Numbered from the stretch's first letter, positions 43,223 through 55,571 are shown. The stretch: 64,000 bases of DNA from Zantedeschia hybrid cultivar (GCA_030544215.1 JARZZO010000008.1:16363114-16427113); one strand, 5' to 3'. The notes: generated by a model not told the origin, from the sequence alone. A program made the numbers and translations.

Positions 43223-44347
43223 ATGTTAGAAGGAAGCAGCTTCATGGCGCCTCCTAAGCTCTCAGAGTGTCGCAGGAAGGTAACCAAGTTTTGCAAGAGT
43301 GGCTTCAAGTCCCGTGCCATGGCCAGCGGGCGAAGCTGCGGCGACGCCCCCATTCCCAGAGTCGTTCGGATATCCGTGACCGACCCTGACGCCACCGACT
43401 CCTCCGGCGACGAGCAGGAGCGCTTCCCCTCGCACCGCCCCCGCGGCAAGCGCTACGTTGATGAGATCAGCATAGAGACCTGCTCCAGCAGGAGTCACGT
43501 CACGGCGGCCGGGGACGCGGTCTCCTGGTCCTGCAGACCCGGAAAGGCCCCCCGGAAGAGGCCCGGGAATGCCCCCGCGCCCCGGAACGCCCCCGCCTCG
43601 GGTAGGAAGTTCCGAGGAGTCCGGCAACGGCCGTGGGGCAAATGGGCCGCGGAGATCCGCGACCCGTCGCGGGGGATGCGCATCTGGCTCGGCACTTACG
43701 ACACTGCCGAGGAGGCCGCCAAGGTGTACGACAACGCGGCCATCCAGCTGCGAGGGCCTGACGCCATGACCAACTTCACCACGGCGGCGGCGGCTCCTCC
43801 CCTGCCGGCGACTAACCCAGCTGCCTCGTCGGCGTCCGGCGGGTACGAGTCCGGTGAGGAGTCCCACAACCTGTCCTCCCCGACGTCGGTGCTAAGATAT
43901 TGCTCCAAGGAGGAGGCCCCCGAGGAGGGGCAGCTGCTCAAGCGGCCACACCACTTACCAAAGCAGGAGGAGGAGACACTGCTGCCGGAGGTGAAACAGG
44001 AGGAAAGGGTGGCGGAGGAAGGTGGAGCTCGCAACTTTAATGGTGGCATCTTTGAAGACATGGACTTCACAGAAGACTTGGGGGCCCTGCTACCATTCGA
44101 GGAGGTGCCATTCTTCGACAACTATTTGTGTTTCGATGACACGACGAAGAAGGTTTTCGACCAGCCGGCGCAAGACGGCCTCTTTCTTGACGACGGTCCC
44201 AGTAGCATCTTCCTCGAAGATGACGGTGTGGATATGGACATCCTCTCCAATTCAAGACAAGCTTCGCCATGGCGGTTCGACGACTTCTTCCAAGATATTG
44301 GCGATTTTGGTGATATGTTTAGCTCAGATGTCTTGCAAGTCCTCTGA
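43223..44347 (+). CDS. CRF: Cytokinin response factor, AP2/ERF transcription factor group VI
   Basis: Intact 374-codon single-exon ORF. Residues 46-66 are the CRF domain (RVVRISVTDPDATDSSGDE), which defines this clade and mediates interaction among CRFs and with cytokinin phosphotransfer proteins (family knowledge). Residues 129-186 are one AP2/ERF DNA-binding domain (FRGVRQRPWGKWAAEIRD ... IWLGTYDTAEEAA), with Ala and Asp at domain positions 14 and 19, the ERF type that binds GCC-box DNA. SPTSVLRY at 219-226 is the clade's putative kinase motif. The C-terminus is acidic with Asp/Phe-rich segments, a likely activation region. It acts in the nucleus. The ATG at 43250 (MAPPKLSEC) is an alternative start; I keep 43223 because it is the first in frame. 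Orthology to a particular numbered CRF is not resolved. Confidence 0.95.
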   Translation: MLEGSSFMAPPKLSECRRKVTKFCKSGFKSRAMASGRSCGDAPIPRVVRISVTDPDATDSSGDEQERFPSHRPRGKRYVDEISIETCSSRSHVTAAGDAVSWSCRPGKAPRKRPGNAPAPRNAPASGRKFRGVRQRPWGKWAAEIRDPSRGMRIWLGTYDTAEEAAKVYDNAAIQLRGPDAMTNFTTAAAAPPLPATNPAASSASGGYESGEESHNLSSPTSVLRYCSKEEAPEEGQLLKRPHHLPKQEEETLLPEVKQEERVAEEGGARNFNGGIFEDMDFTEDLGALLPFEEVPFFDNYLCFDDTTKKVFDQPAQDGLFLDDGPSSIFLEDDGVDMDILSNSRQASPWRFDDFFQDIGDFGDMFSSDVLQVL

Positions 44348-45443
44348 AAAGGATGAGAGGATTTTTTTTTGAAGGTTGGAGGTGGAGTTGGGGGTGTATT
44401 GGGAGGTTTTCCTGCTTTTTCCCCCCCTCTTGAGGCCGACTAATCGGCAAATTTTGTAGCAAAATAGGAAGATGCGGCTTTCCTTTCTATTTTGTTATAG
44501 TTATTTTTTAGGCTTATTTTTTCATATTTTTTTGTATCCTTTTAGTATTTAGCTAGTGAAATATAAGTTTCCTTTAGGGAGGACCGAAATCAAGTCAAGA
44601 TGTGTATTTGTTCCGTGCTCATCATTGTGGGTTGTTGAAATTGATCTTCATATTAAGGGAGATCAAACATACGCATTTAAGTTTGAGGTCCCTTGCTTTG
44701 CAAGTCCAAATTAAGCTACTTTTGAGGTTTCTAAAAACGTCCGGTTAAACAAATAAGGTAATTTACAGCTTACTAAAAGAAATTTCATTTTTGTAAAAGA
44801 GTAGAGAAAATTTATAAAAAGGAAACAGACGCACGAGCATAGCACGTGAGGACATTTTTCATGTGAAAAATAGTATAGGGAACACGTGCGCAGGAGCTTC
44901 TCGAGGCCGACCAAAATAGTTATGCTGCAGAGTAGTAGTAGATTTCATAAACCAAAGAAGAGTGCTGTGTGGTCTCATTTTTAACGTTAAGGGTGATGGA
45001 TGCACACCTTGGCAAGGCGGTGTCGACCTCCGGATTTGGTTGCTTTCCTTCCTGGGAAGATCCGCATCGGCGTCTAATTAGAAGCAACCGGGAACTTGCT
45101 TATGAACGCTCTGCCGATCGATGGTGACATTTGAATTCAAAATCTTCCCATTGTTCCCATATGAGATGGAATACTGGCTCTGCATAACTATATATGTTTT
45201 TTTTTAAAAAAAAGGTTAAATGTTAAAGTGGAGATTTTGATTAAGTGGGGGATTCGGGTCTGATTAATTTGGTTATAGTCCGGACCCGATAGGATTGGAC
45301 CTTAATTTACTGATTTTTTTGGTTTGGATTTTTTACTACAGCACAAGGGGGTTTCTACGGTCGGGTTAAGTTTGCCCGTGCCGCTAACAAAGCACAACGG
45401 ATCGGATCTTCTTCAAGTTGAAATTACATAAAAATCATTCTTC
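44348..45443. other. CRF 3' UTR and downstream intergenic sequence
   Basis: The first 250 bases are T-rich and probably hold the 3' UTR and poly(A) signals. Beyond about 44600 nothing is recognised. Confidence 0.5.
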
Positions 45444-45692
45444 TGACATAAATTAAATAGCATATATAGCCCCACGGCCAAATTCCAGCACAAAGTTAGT
45501 CTATCTCCTTACATAAATTAAAAAGCATGTATGCCCGTGTGCTCAATTTCTAGCGCAAAGTGAACGTATATATCTACTTATTTTAAATAACGAATATGCT
45601 GCACGATCAAATCCCAGCACAAAGTGAATCTATCCACTTATTTTAAAATGGCAAATATACCCAAACGATCAAATTCCAGCACAAAGTGAATG
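45444..45692. repeat. 64-bp tandem minisatellite, about four copies
   Basis: The phrase CCAGCACAAAGTGAA or a close variant recurs at 45485, 45550, 45614 and 45677, a period of 63-65 bases. Between copies, ACTTATTTTAAA and GCAAATATGCCC are also shared. Confidence 0.85.
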
Positions 45693-45728
45693 AATTGTGG
45701 AGTGGGTGGGGGCATGTGTGTGCATGTA

Positions 45729-45757
45729 TGTGTGTGTGTGAGAGAGAGAGAGAGAGA
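45729..45757. repeat. (TG)n(AG)n compound microsatellite
   Basis: Six TG units followed directly by about eight AG units. Confidence 0.9.
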
Positions 45758-47034
45758 TTTTGAATTATATTTTGTCACTTTTAGTTAGTTAGCCAAGCTT
45801 AATTATGTTACGCCTACGATAAGTTATAATTTACAAAAAGAGCATATATGGCACCTCGATTGTGCAAGGAGGGCTATACGTCTAAATATAATCAAAAGAT
45901 ATATCTCACCGCAATTTTGCTTCCAAGAATTAAAGGCACTGCAGAAATTCGACCTATGTATTTAACAAAAAATTTCTGTAATCTCGCTTTTATTTGAAAA
46001 AAATTCTAGAAAATTCGAAAAAAAATTCTTTAAAATTAAAAAAACCCTTTCTCAGTGATCCATCTATAAATTTGATTTAACTTGGGTGTGCTCTCTCTCT
46101 CTGATATTTACTTTGTTCAAGAAAAACAGTAATTTTCTCTTTCCTGTTTGACGATCTATATTGGGATATCCTGATGTAATGTACTGTTCATCGTCTTTCT
46201 CGAAAACATGGATTCACTTGATCAGAGCCTTTTGGGACCACAGAGGCCTATCTGAAGCTTGTCCCTAGAACAATGTATAGGATGCAGCCCGGCCCTGTCA
46301 ATATATGGTCTGTATCACCAAATATAGGATTTTGATTTATTGGACTATGACAGCCAGTGCTTTCTAGCCAGATGTTATTCTCACATCAGCTTTTGGATTG
46401 AGAAGACAAAACCTAGATGAGTTCTAAGCAGTTTGCCGCGAGCATGGGAGAGGACCAAAAGTGAAGTGCACTGGCTCCATCTACTAGCTGGGCTATGTGA
46501 TGATTTGTTAAAAGGAACCAAAAGAGGCATGTTAATCCATAACAGTACTGGTCGATACCATCTTTCTGTTGGCAGCCTTATTATGGGGGATAAAAAGAGG
46601 TCTACCCTTTCCACACATGATTCCACCTTATCAATACAATTGGAACAGGTCCTTCTCCTTCCTGAGAGGGAAGCCACGCTTCTGCAATGGGGAGCTTCTA
46701 ACTGGAATTTTTTGATATTTTAGAATCATGTTAAAACAAATTTTAATATGTGGGTGTGCATTGAAGTTGCTTTTAAATCGTAATTAAAACCCATCAATAG
46801 AAAGAGATGAATTCTCTTTCTAAATTCATCTTGAACAGGTTTTGTTGGAGAAACATCCATGTCTTCCTTTTGTCAAACAATAATAGTCAACATTTTTTTA
46901 AAGATAAAACATGTTTGTGTCGGTTACACTCAGAATTTTTTATAACTACAAATATATACTCTTTATAAATCTGTTAAAGAACTAAGATATATAACAATCT
47001 GATTATGTCTGCAGCATTTCTAAAAGTTGTGTTA
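45758..47034. other. Intergenic, nothing recognised
   Basis: AT-rich. A pair of opposed ORFs of 96-98 codons at 46381-46723 has higher complexity than its surroundings but shows no domain. It may be an eroded element fragment. Confidence 0.4.
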
Positions 47035-47660
47035 TGTTGACAAAACTCCATGCATAAAATAATGAAATAAACACGGCGGAAGTATGTATGGAGGAGGTGT
47101 ACCATGGCGGAAGCATGCATAGAGGTGAACCATAGCGAGGGGTGATAGGTTATACCTTGAACGCCAATGTGAAGGAAATGACGAGAGGAAACCTAAGAGG
47201 ATGAGGAAGAGACCATGAGGAGGATGCCTTCCTAGTATTCAGGTTCCAAAACCAAAGGCCAATGTGGTGATGGCCTCTTCGGAGAGCAGCCCCATAGAGA
47301 TGACTTGGAGTGGAAGAACAAAGCCTGCAGGAGAAGGCGGAGAGAACTATGGGAAGAGAAACTTTCATGCGCATTTTTTCTCTCTTTCTCTCTTTCTATT
47401 TAAACAAAGGGGAGGGAACCGGTAGAGGGAGGAGTGTGTTTGCGGTTAGAACCGCACATCTCAAATTTTCTCTACCTCACTGTCTCTATTCAAAATAAAA
47501 AAGATGAGAGAAATATGGGGAGTATGGCGGCACCATGCATTTTCCAACTGCATGGTGGTTTCACCACGTTGGAGACTCCTCGTTGGAGTCAATCTCCCCT
47601 CTCATCCACATTTCCCGTCTCTTGTGAGCATCAAGGATGGGTCCAGCTCAAGGATTAACA
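47035..47660 (-). mobile_element. Probable Copia-like 3' LTR
   Basis: On the - strand it starts TGTTAATCCTTGAGC and ends TTTTGTCAACA, and it is preceded by the purine-rich GGGCAAGTGAGAGA, a typical Copia polypurine tract. The 5' LTR and most of the body are not visible, so this would be a truncated copy. No target-site duplication can be tested. Confidence 0.45.
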
Positions 47661-48613
47661 TCTCTCACTTGCCCACAATAAACAATCAACAACAATTAAT
47701 CTCTTTTTATGGCTGTTGCAATCTTTCTGTCATAAAGAAAAGTAGAGCGTGCGACCTCATGAGTATAATTCAATTATAAGTAGTGATTAATTAAGTAATC
47801 ACTAACACTAATGAAACACACAATACTCTTAAAAGTCTTGTGGTGCCTCAGACAACTTTATATTCACATGATTTAATACTTCGGATCTCTCAAATAAATA
47901 ATTAACATTATCAAAATCAATCAAAAGAATAAAATATATTAAAATATTTTTTTACTTTTAAATTTTTTTCTAAATGTCAAAATAAAATGTGACTCGTACA
48001 GATGTGTAGGTCAACTCGTCCTCGACTTAAAAACGTAATTTTTTTAAAAATAAAACATAAAAATATTTTGGTACACATCAGAGATGTGCACCAATAATAC
48101 CTAATGTGCACCAATTATCTCTCCTCAACTTATATCCCAAGTTAGCAAGTGGCAGCATCACCCCCTTGCGGCACACGCCATGTAACCGCCTCCAATGCCT
48201 TCCCTTGGGACACGGCGACAAAAACAGCCCTAGCGTCCAGAGGCATGTGTTAAACTCCCTCGTCTTGGGTTCCTCGCCTGCCCGTCCCATGCGCCAACGA
48301 TCCATCCCTTTCACCCCTTGTCCAAACGGCGAGTAGGGTTTAGCAATAAGCGGATAGACTAGAGTATATATAGCAATAACCTAGGTAGTTGGCACTGATC
48401 ACCAGTAAACCTTCAACTTCCAAGGCATCCATAGAGTTACATATATAATAGGTTAGAAGAAGGTTAGAAGCTACTTCTCTAATAGGTGTTTAGGGGAAAA
48501 GGGTTAGCCGTAAAGATCAGCTGATATGCAGACTTTGGAGACATGCTCTGGGTGGCTGGGTAGTCTACTTGGTTTGTAGCTAAAGAAAGTGAAGCGTAGC
48601 CGATAATTTGAAA
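47661..48613. other. Intergenic, possibly internal remnant of the Copia-like element
   Basis: Follows the LTR above. No reading frame with recognisable Copia motifs. Remainder unremarkable. Confidence 0.35.
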
Positions 48614-48908
48614 CCCTGTTTGGATGTAATTTAAGAAAACACAAATAAATCTATCATAAACATATTTATCATAAATGTATTTTTTTAATTCGCATTTAAT
48701 AATTTTACATAAGTTTAAGTGAGTTTATGGTATGTCTAAGAGAGACTCCAGCGTAAACCAACTCTTAATGGGCTCCAGTTATTTTAAATTTGTGGTAAAC
48801 TCAAGTAAACTTATGATTAATCTGTTTTTGTACCATTCAAACTAAAGTTATTATAGAAAATACATTTATCATTAACTTAAACGAGTTTATGTTTGCATCC
48901 AAGGAGGG
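48614..48908. mobile_element. MITE-like element with CCCTGTTTGGATG / CATCCAAGGAGGG ends
   Basis: About 295 bp. The left end CCCTGTTTGGATGTAA pairs imperfectly with the right end TTTGCATCCAAGGAGGG, and the interior is AT-rich and partly palindromic (AACTCGTTTAAG-like pieces). Target duplication not evident. Confidence 0.45.
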
Positions 48909-49731
48909 CAGTCCCTCTTTCTCGTGCTTTCTGCAGTTTGTTGGATTTGCCTGTTGTTCACATTGAAGGCCCGTCAGAAGTCTGCTACCTTATCTTTTAT
49001 CCTAATACTTATTTGTCGGATGCTGAACCAAGGTTTTTGCACATATTGTCCTATAAGTTCCGGTTTCCAACTTTCTCCTGAAAATTTCAAATTTGCACTG
49101 GCGTTTCTTAATGCATGCTTTATCCTTCATGATGATTTATCAGTGAAGGATGGGATAAGATCGCTGTAAAAGGAATGTACATATAAAAAGGAAATGGTGG
49201 ATTCCATTCTATCACTCTAACATGCGGTTTAATGTTCTTTTCTATAGTTGGGCAAATGTACAAGCTTAGTACATAGGTCATATGGACTTGTACGTGTAAT
49301 CCTATGATTGTTGATAAACGTGACGGTGCAGCTAGCGAATTGATCGTGATCCTGATGTGAATGTATATATGTGGTTTCTTCTCCATTACTTTTAGAGTAA
49401 CGTTTTACTTCTCATTGTTGTGACATGTTCCTTCTTGTTCGACTGTAACATTAATGTAATGAGTCACTTCTCACATGCTAATCTACATCACATTTACTTC
49501 TATACCGTGTGTGGAATGTATCTTTCTAATGGATTATTCTAACTACGGTTCATATTCGTTCTTAGCTGTAGTTTAGCCGAGCAAGAACCGCATCAACATA
49601 TAAGATACGAGACCTGGATTTCCAAATGTGCATCACCCAACTAATTAATTGCCCGCTTCATCGTTCACATACGGAATAAAAATATCTTAAATGGTAACCA
49701 GAATCAGATATCTATATATCCAAACAAACAT
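48909..49731. other. Intergenic, nothing recognised
   Basis: No supported gene. AT-rich with no clear repeat ends. Confidence 0.45.
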
Positions 49732-49736
49732 CATCT

Positions 49737-50048
49737 TCTTACAAACCACAAAATCCGGATTTTGAGTTTGAAGGGGCCCAAGATTATAAGCACTGACCAC
49801 AACTGAAATTATCCGATGTAAGACTAATATATAGCTACTCCAATACTCCCCCTCACGGTCAAGATGGACCGTGGAAATTAGATAATAGGAGGTGGCGCAA
49901 ATTAGAGATAAAGTTGGGTCAGGCCCTGCTCTGATACCATCTTACAAACCACAAAATCCGGGTTTTGAGTTTGAAGGGGCCCAAGATTATAAGCACTGAC
50001 CACAACTGAAATTATCCGATGTAAGACTAATATATAGCTACTCCAACA
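49737..50048 (-). mobile_element. TRIM (miniature LTR retrotransposon)
   Basis: 312 bp with two direct repeats of about 108 bp (49737-49845 and 49941-50048) that differ at two or three positions. On the - strand the 5' repeat is followed at once by TGGTATCAGAGC, the canonical initiator-tRNA-Met primer site, and the 3' repeat is preceded by GTGAGGGGGAG, a polypurine tract. CATCT flanks both sides (49732-49736, 50049-50053). It has no coding capacity, so it depends on another element. Confidence 0.9.
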
Positions 50049-50103
50049 CATCTTAAATGGCAACAGAGTCATCCACCCTCTTGTGTAGGTATCATCCAGA
50101 ATA

Positions 50104-50657
50104 GAGATCCTCTCAGTACTTGCTTGGACAGGAGTCCAACAGTACTGAGAGGGGGAGAGGGATCAAAACTCTCAAATTTTACTATCACGCGGGGATGAGA
50201 GGGGGATGGAGTCAAATTTTACTATCACGTGGGGGTGGGATGGGGATGGGGTTTTACCCTTTTTAGCCTCCTCCCCTTCTCAATAGTGTTGGATTTCTTG
50301 TTGAAGTTTAGTTCTATATCGGATTTTCTATGGACGCTTTCTCTCTGTATATGTTGAGGATTCTCTCAACTCAATACCTAGGTTTTGAGTTCAAGTTCGG
50401 ACCTCTTTAACATGGTATCAGAGGAAGTCTTTCTTAATGGACTGTTTTATTCCACCCGATCTGTTCTTAACGTCAATTATGTCGTAACCATTTAGATTCG
50501 GCGCCGGAAGGATGTTGAAATTTAATCTTATATTAGATTCTCTATGAGCGTCTTCCCTCTATATATGTTGAGAATTTCCTCAACTCAATGCCCAGATTTT
50601 GAGTTCAAGTTCGAATCTCTTTAACACTCATATCCAAGCAAGTACCGAGAGGATCTC
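50104..50657. mobile_element. MITE-like element containing a TRIM
   Basis: The left end GAGATCCTCTCAGTACTTGC and the right end GCAAGTACCGAGAGGATCTC are inverted repeats of about 25 bp. The left end also has an internal inverted copy (AGTACTGAGAGG at 50141). The TRIM at 50299-50626 fills the right half. Confidence 0.6.
50299..50626 (+). mobile_element. Second TRIM, inside the MITE
   Basis: Two 114-bp direct repeats (50299-50412 and 50513-50626) both start TGTTGAA and end CTCTTTAACA. TGGTATCAGAGG follows the first directly (PBS) and GGCGCCGGAAGGA precedes the second (purine tract). The repeats are about 80% identical, so this copy is older than the TRIM at 49737. No clear target duplication. 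Confidence 0.75.
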
Positions 50658-50684
50658 CACTATGTCATCCAAGTGTGTGCATTC

Positions 50685-52237
50685 TGTTAGTTTAGGTGGC
50701 CTATAAGTTAATCTGACTATGTAAATCTCGTTCAATTTATTAATAAAATAACATAATATTCATTATGTGTAAATCGCATTAATTATCGTTTCATAATGAA
50801 GTCCGTGGATATGTGCTATAGTTATCAGATTATGATGAGATCATACTAATGAGACTGATCACTTAAACACACATATTCTTAATCGTTCCTAGTCGGAGGA
50901 TATCCGAGAAGGACATCAGATATCCGGATAGACTAGTACAGATTACTCCTACTCATATGATGATGGTGACTGATCTCATAAGTCACTTGTGTGGAGACAC
51001 TAAGGCGAATCTGTAGGTGCTCATTGGAAAATGAGTTCACTGAACTGATCCGACTGAATCGCTGGATGGTATTGTACCTCACTGTCAACCAGCTTGATTA
51101 TATTGTCGCAGTTGCGTGGATGGTCTTCGGATTTGAGACACCTAGGACACCTTGGCGGTGGACTTCTATGCTTTGACCTTGGTTTACGAATCTCTAGCCA
51201 CGAGATTCTAATACGCCAAAGATTGGGTACAACGGAATACCGTCGAAGAAAATTGTGTGTCAATAAGGAATCATTCGCTCTCGGTACTTAGAGAGAGAAT
51301 GCTCTAGGAAGGATGCGCGAAAGTCCCTGGCCAGGGCGGACGATGATATCGGGAAAGGAGTTTTCCGATATTCATCAGCGGCATCCAATCCAAGTGAGTC
51401 GACCGGTTAGGGTTTGACAGCACGCCATGCCCTGAGTTGACTCGAGAGCATTGTACGAATGAAGGATTATATCAACGCGGTAACTGTCGGCGGAAAGGTT
51501 CCAAGAGTGGGTTACTTAACCCTAAATATCTTCCGGGTTCACGCGGTGTTGTTTGGCACCCAACGTGATCAGAGGCCCGGTCGAATTTGATGTGCGACAG
51601 CAATTCGATTGATTAATTAACTAATAAAGGGTTATTAATTGATTAATAAAGTCAGTGAGGAGTCACTGGAGTTGTTGGGCCATTAACTGGACTGGTACTT
51701 GGGCCTAGAGAGTCACACGCAAATGATTCTCAAGGCGATGGATAAATAAATGGATTTTATATAAACCGGGGGTTTTTATAAAAAACCGCGCGGTTAATAT
51801 AAAACATAACGAACGGGCTGAGCAGGCCAAGCTGCTGCTAACCCTAGCCGTCTCTCCTTAGTTTCTCTCTCTTTCTGACGTCCAGGCAGATCCAGATCTG
51901 ATCCACCGCTTCTCAGAATCCCGTTCGACGGGTAATCGTCCGCGCGTTGCGGCGATCAGTGCGGCGACCGGCGGAGGCTTTGTGGGCTGCGAAGAACGAG
52001 GAACGTGAGGATTTCTGTCGCGGGGAGGATCGCGTGGACTTCGCTAGAGGCCGGGCACTTGCGCGGCTTGCGGTGTCGTACCGACGGAACCGAACGGTTG
52101 CGGATTTGAATCCGCACACAGTGAGAACTTCGATAATTCGATTATCGTATTTTTATTTTTCGAAACGAGAACGGATCGCTGTATTTTTTTTGGTTTCCGC
52201 TGCGTGAGCGATCCGGAGAAACTGAGAAATACCAACA
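50685..52237 (+). mobile_element. Copia-type solo LTR
   Basis: 1553 bp from TGTTAGTTTAGG to AATACCAACA, flanked by a perfect CATTC duplication (50680-50684, 52238-52242). It shares the order of motifs with the Copia 3' LTR at 37264-38706, in the opposite orientation. No internal region is present, so it is a solo LTR. Confidence 0.85.
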
Positions 52238-52242
52238 CATTC

Positions 52243-53620
52243 GTGTGTCCCTTCGACCCCTCCCTACCTGGGCTTTACATCTCTCCCATGCGCATCGAGG
52301 CATTATTTCTCTATCTCACAATTCCCTCATAATGCCCCGACAGACATACTAGGAGGCTGGAATCATAGCTCCGGTGACTCCTCTAGACGAGCCAAATCTA
52401 ATTTTAATTCCTGCAGACATTATAACAACAGCCATCGACGGCCGTAGAGAAAGCTATAGCATGGGCTTCCCCATGTTTTAGATGTGACTGTTGAACTGAA
52501 CAGTCGTTATCGTTGCAGGGGCATGCGCGTATGTAGAGAGCAGGCACGGAACGGGGTTCCTTGTACTCAGATGTGGCAACCGGCCAGCTTATTTCTTACA
52601 GTAACAGCCCATCCCGTTGGCCCCGGCTCTTCTCCTTCCTCACATGTATACGTGGACGAGTATTATGACGAGACTGCAAACACATGAAAGCATATGCTGG
52701 GGCAGTCACGGTAGACACCGCATAAAAGTTCAAACAGATAGATTTTCTCAGAGTATGACTTTTATGTGTCAGAATATCCCCTCTGTTCGCATGGCAGCAC
52801 AGCGAGAGAGACGTATGAATTGGCTCTGTCTTCTTCTAGTCTGCCATGGCTCACAGGTCGGGCAGGAGGGGTACGTAATTGGGGTGGAAGACGACTGGAC
52901 GAGAAGGGGTGGTGGTGGGGAGGATAAAATTCGGATTTCCGTGTGGATGGAAATACTTAGACGTGAAGGAAATTTCTGGCAGAAGGGTAGGAAAGGGATA
53001 GAAAAATTTACTGCATAAGAAAGCCACTCATGGGTGGAAGGAAATGGACAAAACGCATTTAATTCCACAATTCGGCGTCCACTGCTACTGCTCTTTCGAG
53101 CCGCAGAATAATAGTACCCTGCATGGGCATGGTGGCCCTTCGAGGAGGCATTAGCCACGTCGTGTATAACGTTGCCGGTGTTAACCAGGATTTGTCGTAT
53201 CACATCGACTCACCTATATTCGGATGACTCGTAATGGATCATGATAAACTCAAGTTATAATACGGCACGACTCGTCCGGATCAAATAGACCCGTCCAGAT
53301 CTTCTCGGACCGGATCAACTCGATTCGTGTGATTCGGCCCAAGACGCTGGTATGATTCCGTACAGTTTGATCCCATTCGATCCAACGGCGAAAACCCCCT
53401 TTCTTCCTTCTCCCTTTCGGGCTTCTCCCACGCCACTTGATTCGATCATTTTTTGCGGCGAAATTCACTCTAATCATGCAGGAAATCAGCTCAAAGCTTC
53501 AAATGTAATTAACCTTCGAATCATTCCTTTGGGTTTTTTTTTTTTTTTTTTTTGCATTTTTTGAAGGATTCTTAAGATTTTTTGAAAGATTCTTAAGGTG
53601 TAAAACTTTTTCCTAGAAAT
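52243..53620. other. Intergenic, nothing recognised
   Basis: Several ORFs of 60-145 codons on both strands with no domain or coding bias. A run of about 21 T lies near 53531. Confidence 0.4.
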
Positions 53621-54045
53621 TTTATTTTTTTAGTTCGATCCGCATCAGATCAGTTGAAAACTTGAGTCAAGACTCAAGTTACTTGAGAGAGTAATTGCAA
53701 ATCAATTTTTGCAAGGTACAAACTTAGATTTGGGTTTTGAGAAATTTTTTGAATCTTGCATATTTAAAGTATTTTGATGGTTTGAAGTTTGAACTATTGT
53801 TTTTTTTTTTCAATTTGATCCACATCAAAAGGTTCGCATCAGTTTGATTCGCATCAGATCGGTGCATGCAGATCGATTTCTTACAAGGTTTAAATTTAGA
53901 TTTGAGAGTTTTTCTCATGTTTTATTTTTTAAAAATATTTTTTAAATTTTAAGTTTAACATTGAATTTTTTTTTTTGGTAGTTCGATGTGCATCTGATTG
54001 ATGCATGTAGATCGATTTCTTATAAGATTTAGGGTTAGATTTGAG
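53621..54045. repeat. Degenerate tandem repeat, three copies of about 160 bp
   Basis: The phrases CGCATCAGATC(A/G)GT, CAGATCGATTTCTTACAAGG and TTTAGATTTGAG recur in the same order near 53640-53740, 53830-53910 and 53980-54040, separated by T-rich segments. Confidence 0.65.
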
Positions 54046-55158
54046 CCGACTAGTACCAGATTAAGGTAGATCCGAGTCGGGCCGACTCTTCAAGTCAACG
54101 AGCCTTGGTGTTAGCTGCCTCACATGTTTGTGTAGGCTATCAAGTGTGGATTGCGATTTTTAACTTTATTTTTTTATGTTATTGGTATTCCACTTTTATC
54201 TTAATTCACTTATTAGAATAGAATATAAGTGAAACTTGAAAAGAAATACTTTTTCATTTTTTAAAAATTATGAACTAATCACATTGAGTGGAATAACGGA
54301 AGAAAAAGTGGAGTAGAGGGTAACCCTAGATTTAGGACCCTGGAGCTAATGGGCGAAGGGGATTCCTCAGTCACCAATGCATGGCTGCTATGCACGTGCA
54401 TGTGTCCGAATGCGTATTTGGCGGCTATGTATCGATGATTGGAGTTCCCCCTACCTAGGGACTACGGCAACAATCCGAATAACCAATGGAAGGTTGGGAA
54501 ATCTACTATTCTGTGTAATATGCTCTTGTATGATAGATAGCTACCCCTATGGATGCCTGTTAGAATGTTCTTCTTGTACAACAGATATTTTCTAATGCAA
54601 ACAAGAACTTGGAATAAGAGAAAAAAAAAAAAAAACTTTCTCCACGAAGGAGCTAATTAACCTTTCAACTCCTACATGCATGTGTCCCGCTCTTGACTCA
54701 TTTCCACTAAGGCACGTATGAGACATGGATATCCAAGACTCAGGATATTATGTGGTGCGTATGGACAGGAAGCCATGCATAGAGGAGCTTATATATGGCG
54801 AGGAATCAAGTTTTCCCGGCATTCAGTGAGAGCTGGACCCAACAGGTGAAGAGATAACGATCCGGTAGATGTGGATGTGAGCTTGTCCGAAGATTCACGA
54901 ACTTTGGTGTGCAATTGCGTCCGGACAAAGTTCACGATCCTGCAAAGCTAGCAAGTTTGGCTTCTACTGGTTCCTCAAAATTTTGTTCTTGCATGACAGA
55001 TTGGCATAATGCATTTACCTCCATTGATACCCCTGTTAGCTTGGGTCATGATATGTTTGCATGAAGTTTACATTGACGTTTAGGACTAATGTAGTCTTTT
55101 ATTAATAACATCATATATCATATTAATTAGGTCAACTACTAAGTTCATGTTAGATTAT
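54046..55158. other. Intergenic, nothing recognised
   Basis: No supported gene or element ends in this AT-rich interval. Confidence 0.45.
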
Positions 55159-55166
55159 CTTCTGCC

Positions 55167-55563
55167 TAGGGATGTACATTGGGCGGCGGGTTGGGCTGGG
55201 TTTTGTGATAATTTGGGTCTAATCCAAATTTCAAAATAGTCCAACCCAATTTTAGCCCAACTCAAATTCAGCCAAGTTCAGCCCAAATTCAATAATGAGT
55301 GGGACGTGTTAGGTTGGGTTGGGATGGCCCTGTTTATAAATGATTTGTTAGAAATTTCTATCTTATTTTTTGTATAAATTATTATAAAAATCAATAAATT
55401 AAATTGGATCAGTCCATTTTCAGTGCAACCCAGTCTAAATTTAACTAATGTCAAGTCAAATTTAACCCAACCAATTTATATAACTTGAGCCAACCCAATT
55501 TCTTTTAGTATGGACCCGGTTGATCAGCTGGGCCAAGGGCTGGCCACCCACTTGGCACTCCTA
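55167..55563. mobile_element. hAT-type MITE with 8-bp target duplication CTTCTGCC
   Basis: 397 bp between TAGGGATGTACATTGGG and CCCACTTGGCACTCCTA (imperfect terminal inverted repeats of the TAGGGGTGTCAATGGG type). CTTCTGCC lies at 55159-55166 and 55564-55571. The interior alternates CCCAACC/GGTTGGG-rich ends with an AT-rich core. Confidence 0.85.
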
Positions 55564-55571
55564 CTTCTGCC

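Noticed and set aside
46381..46723. Opposed ORFs of 96-98 codons as a small gene
   Set aside because: No domain, start context or splice structure; possibly an old element fragment but not supportable.
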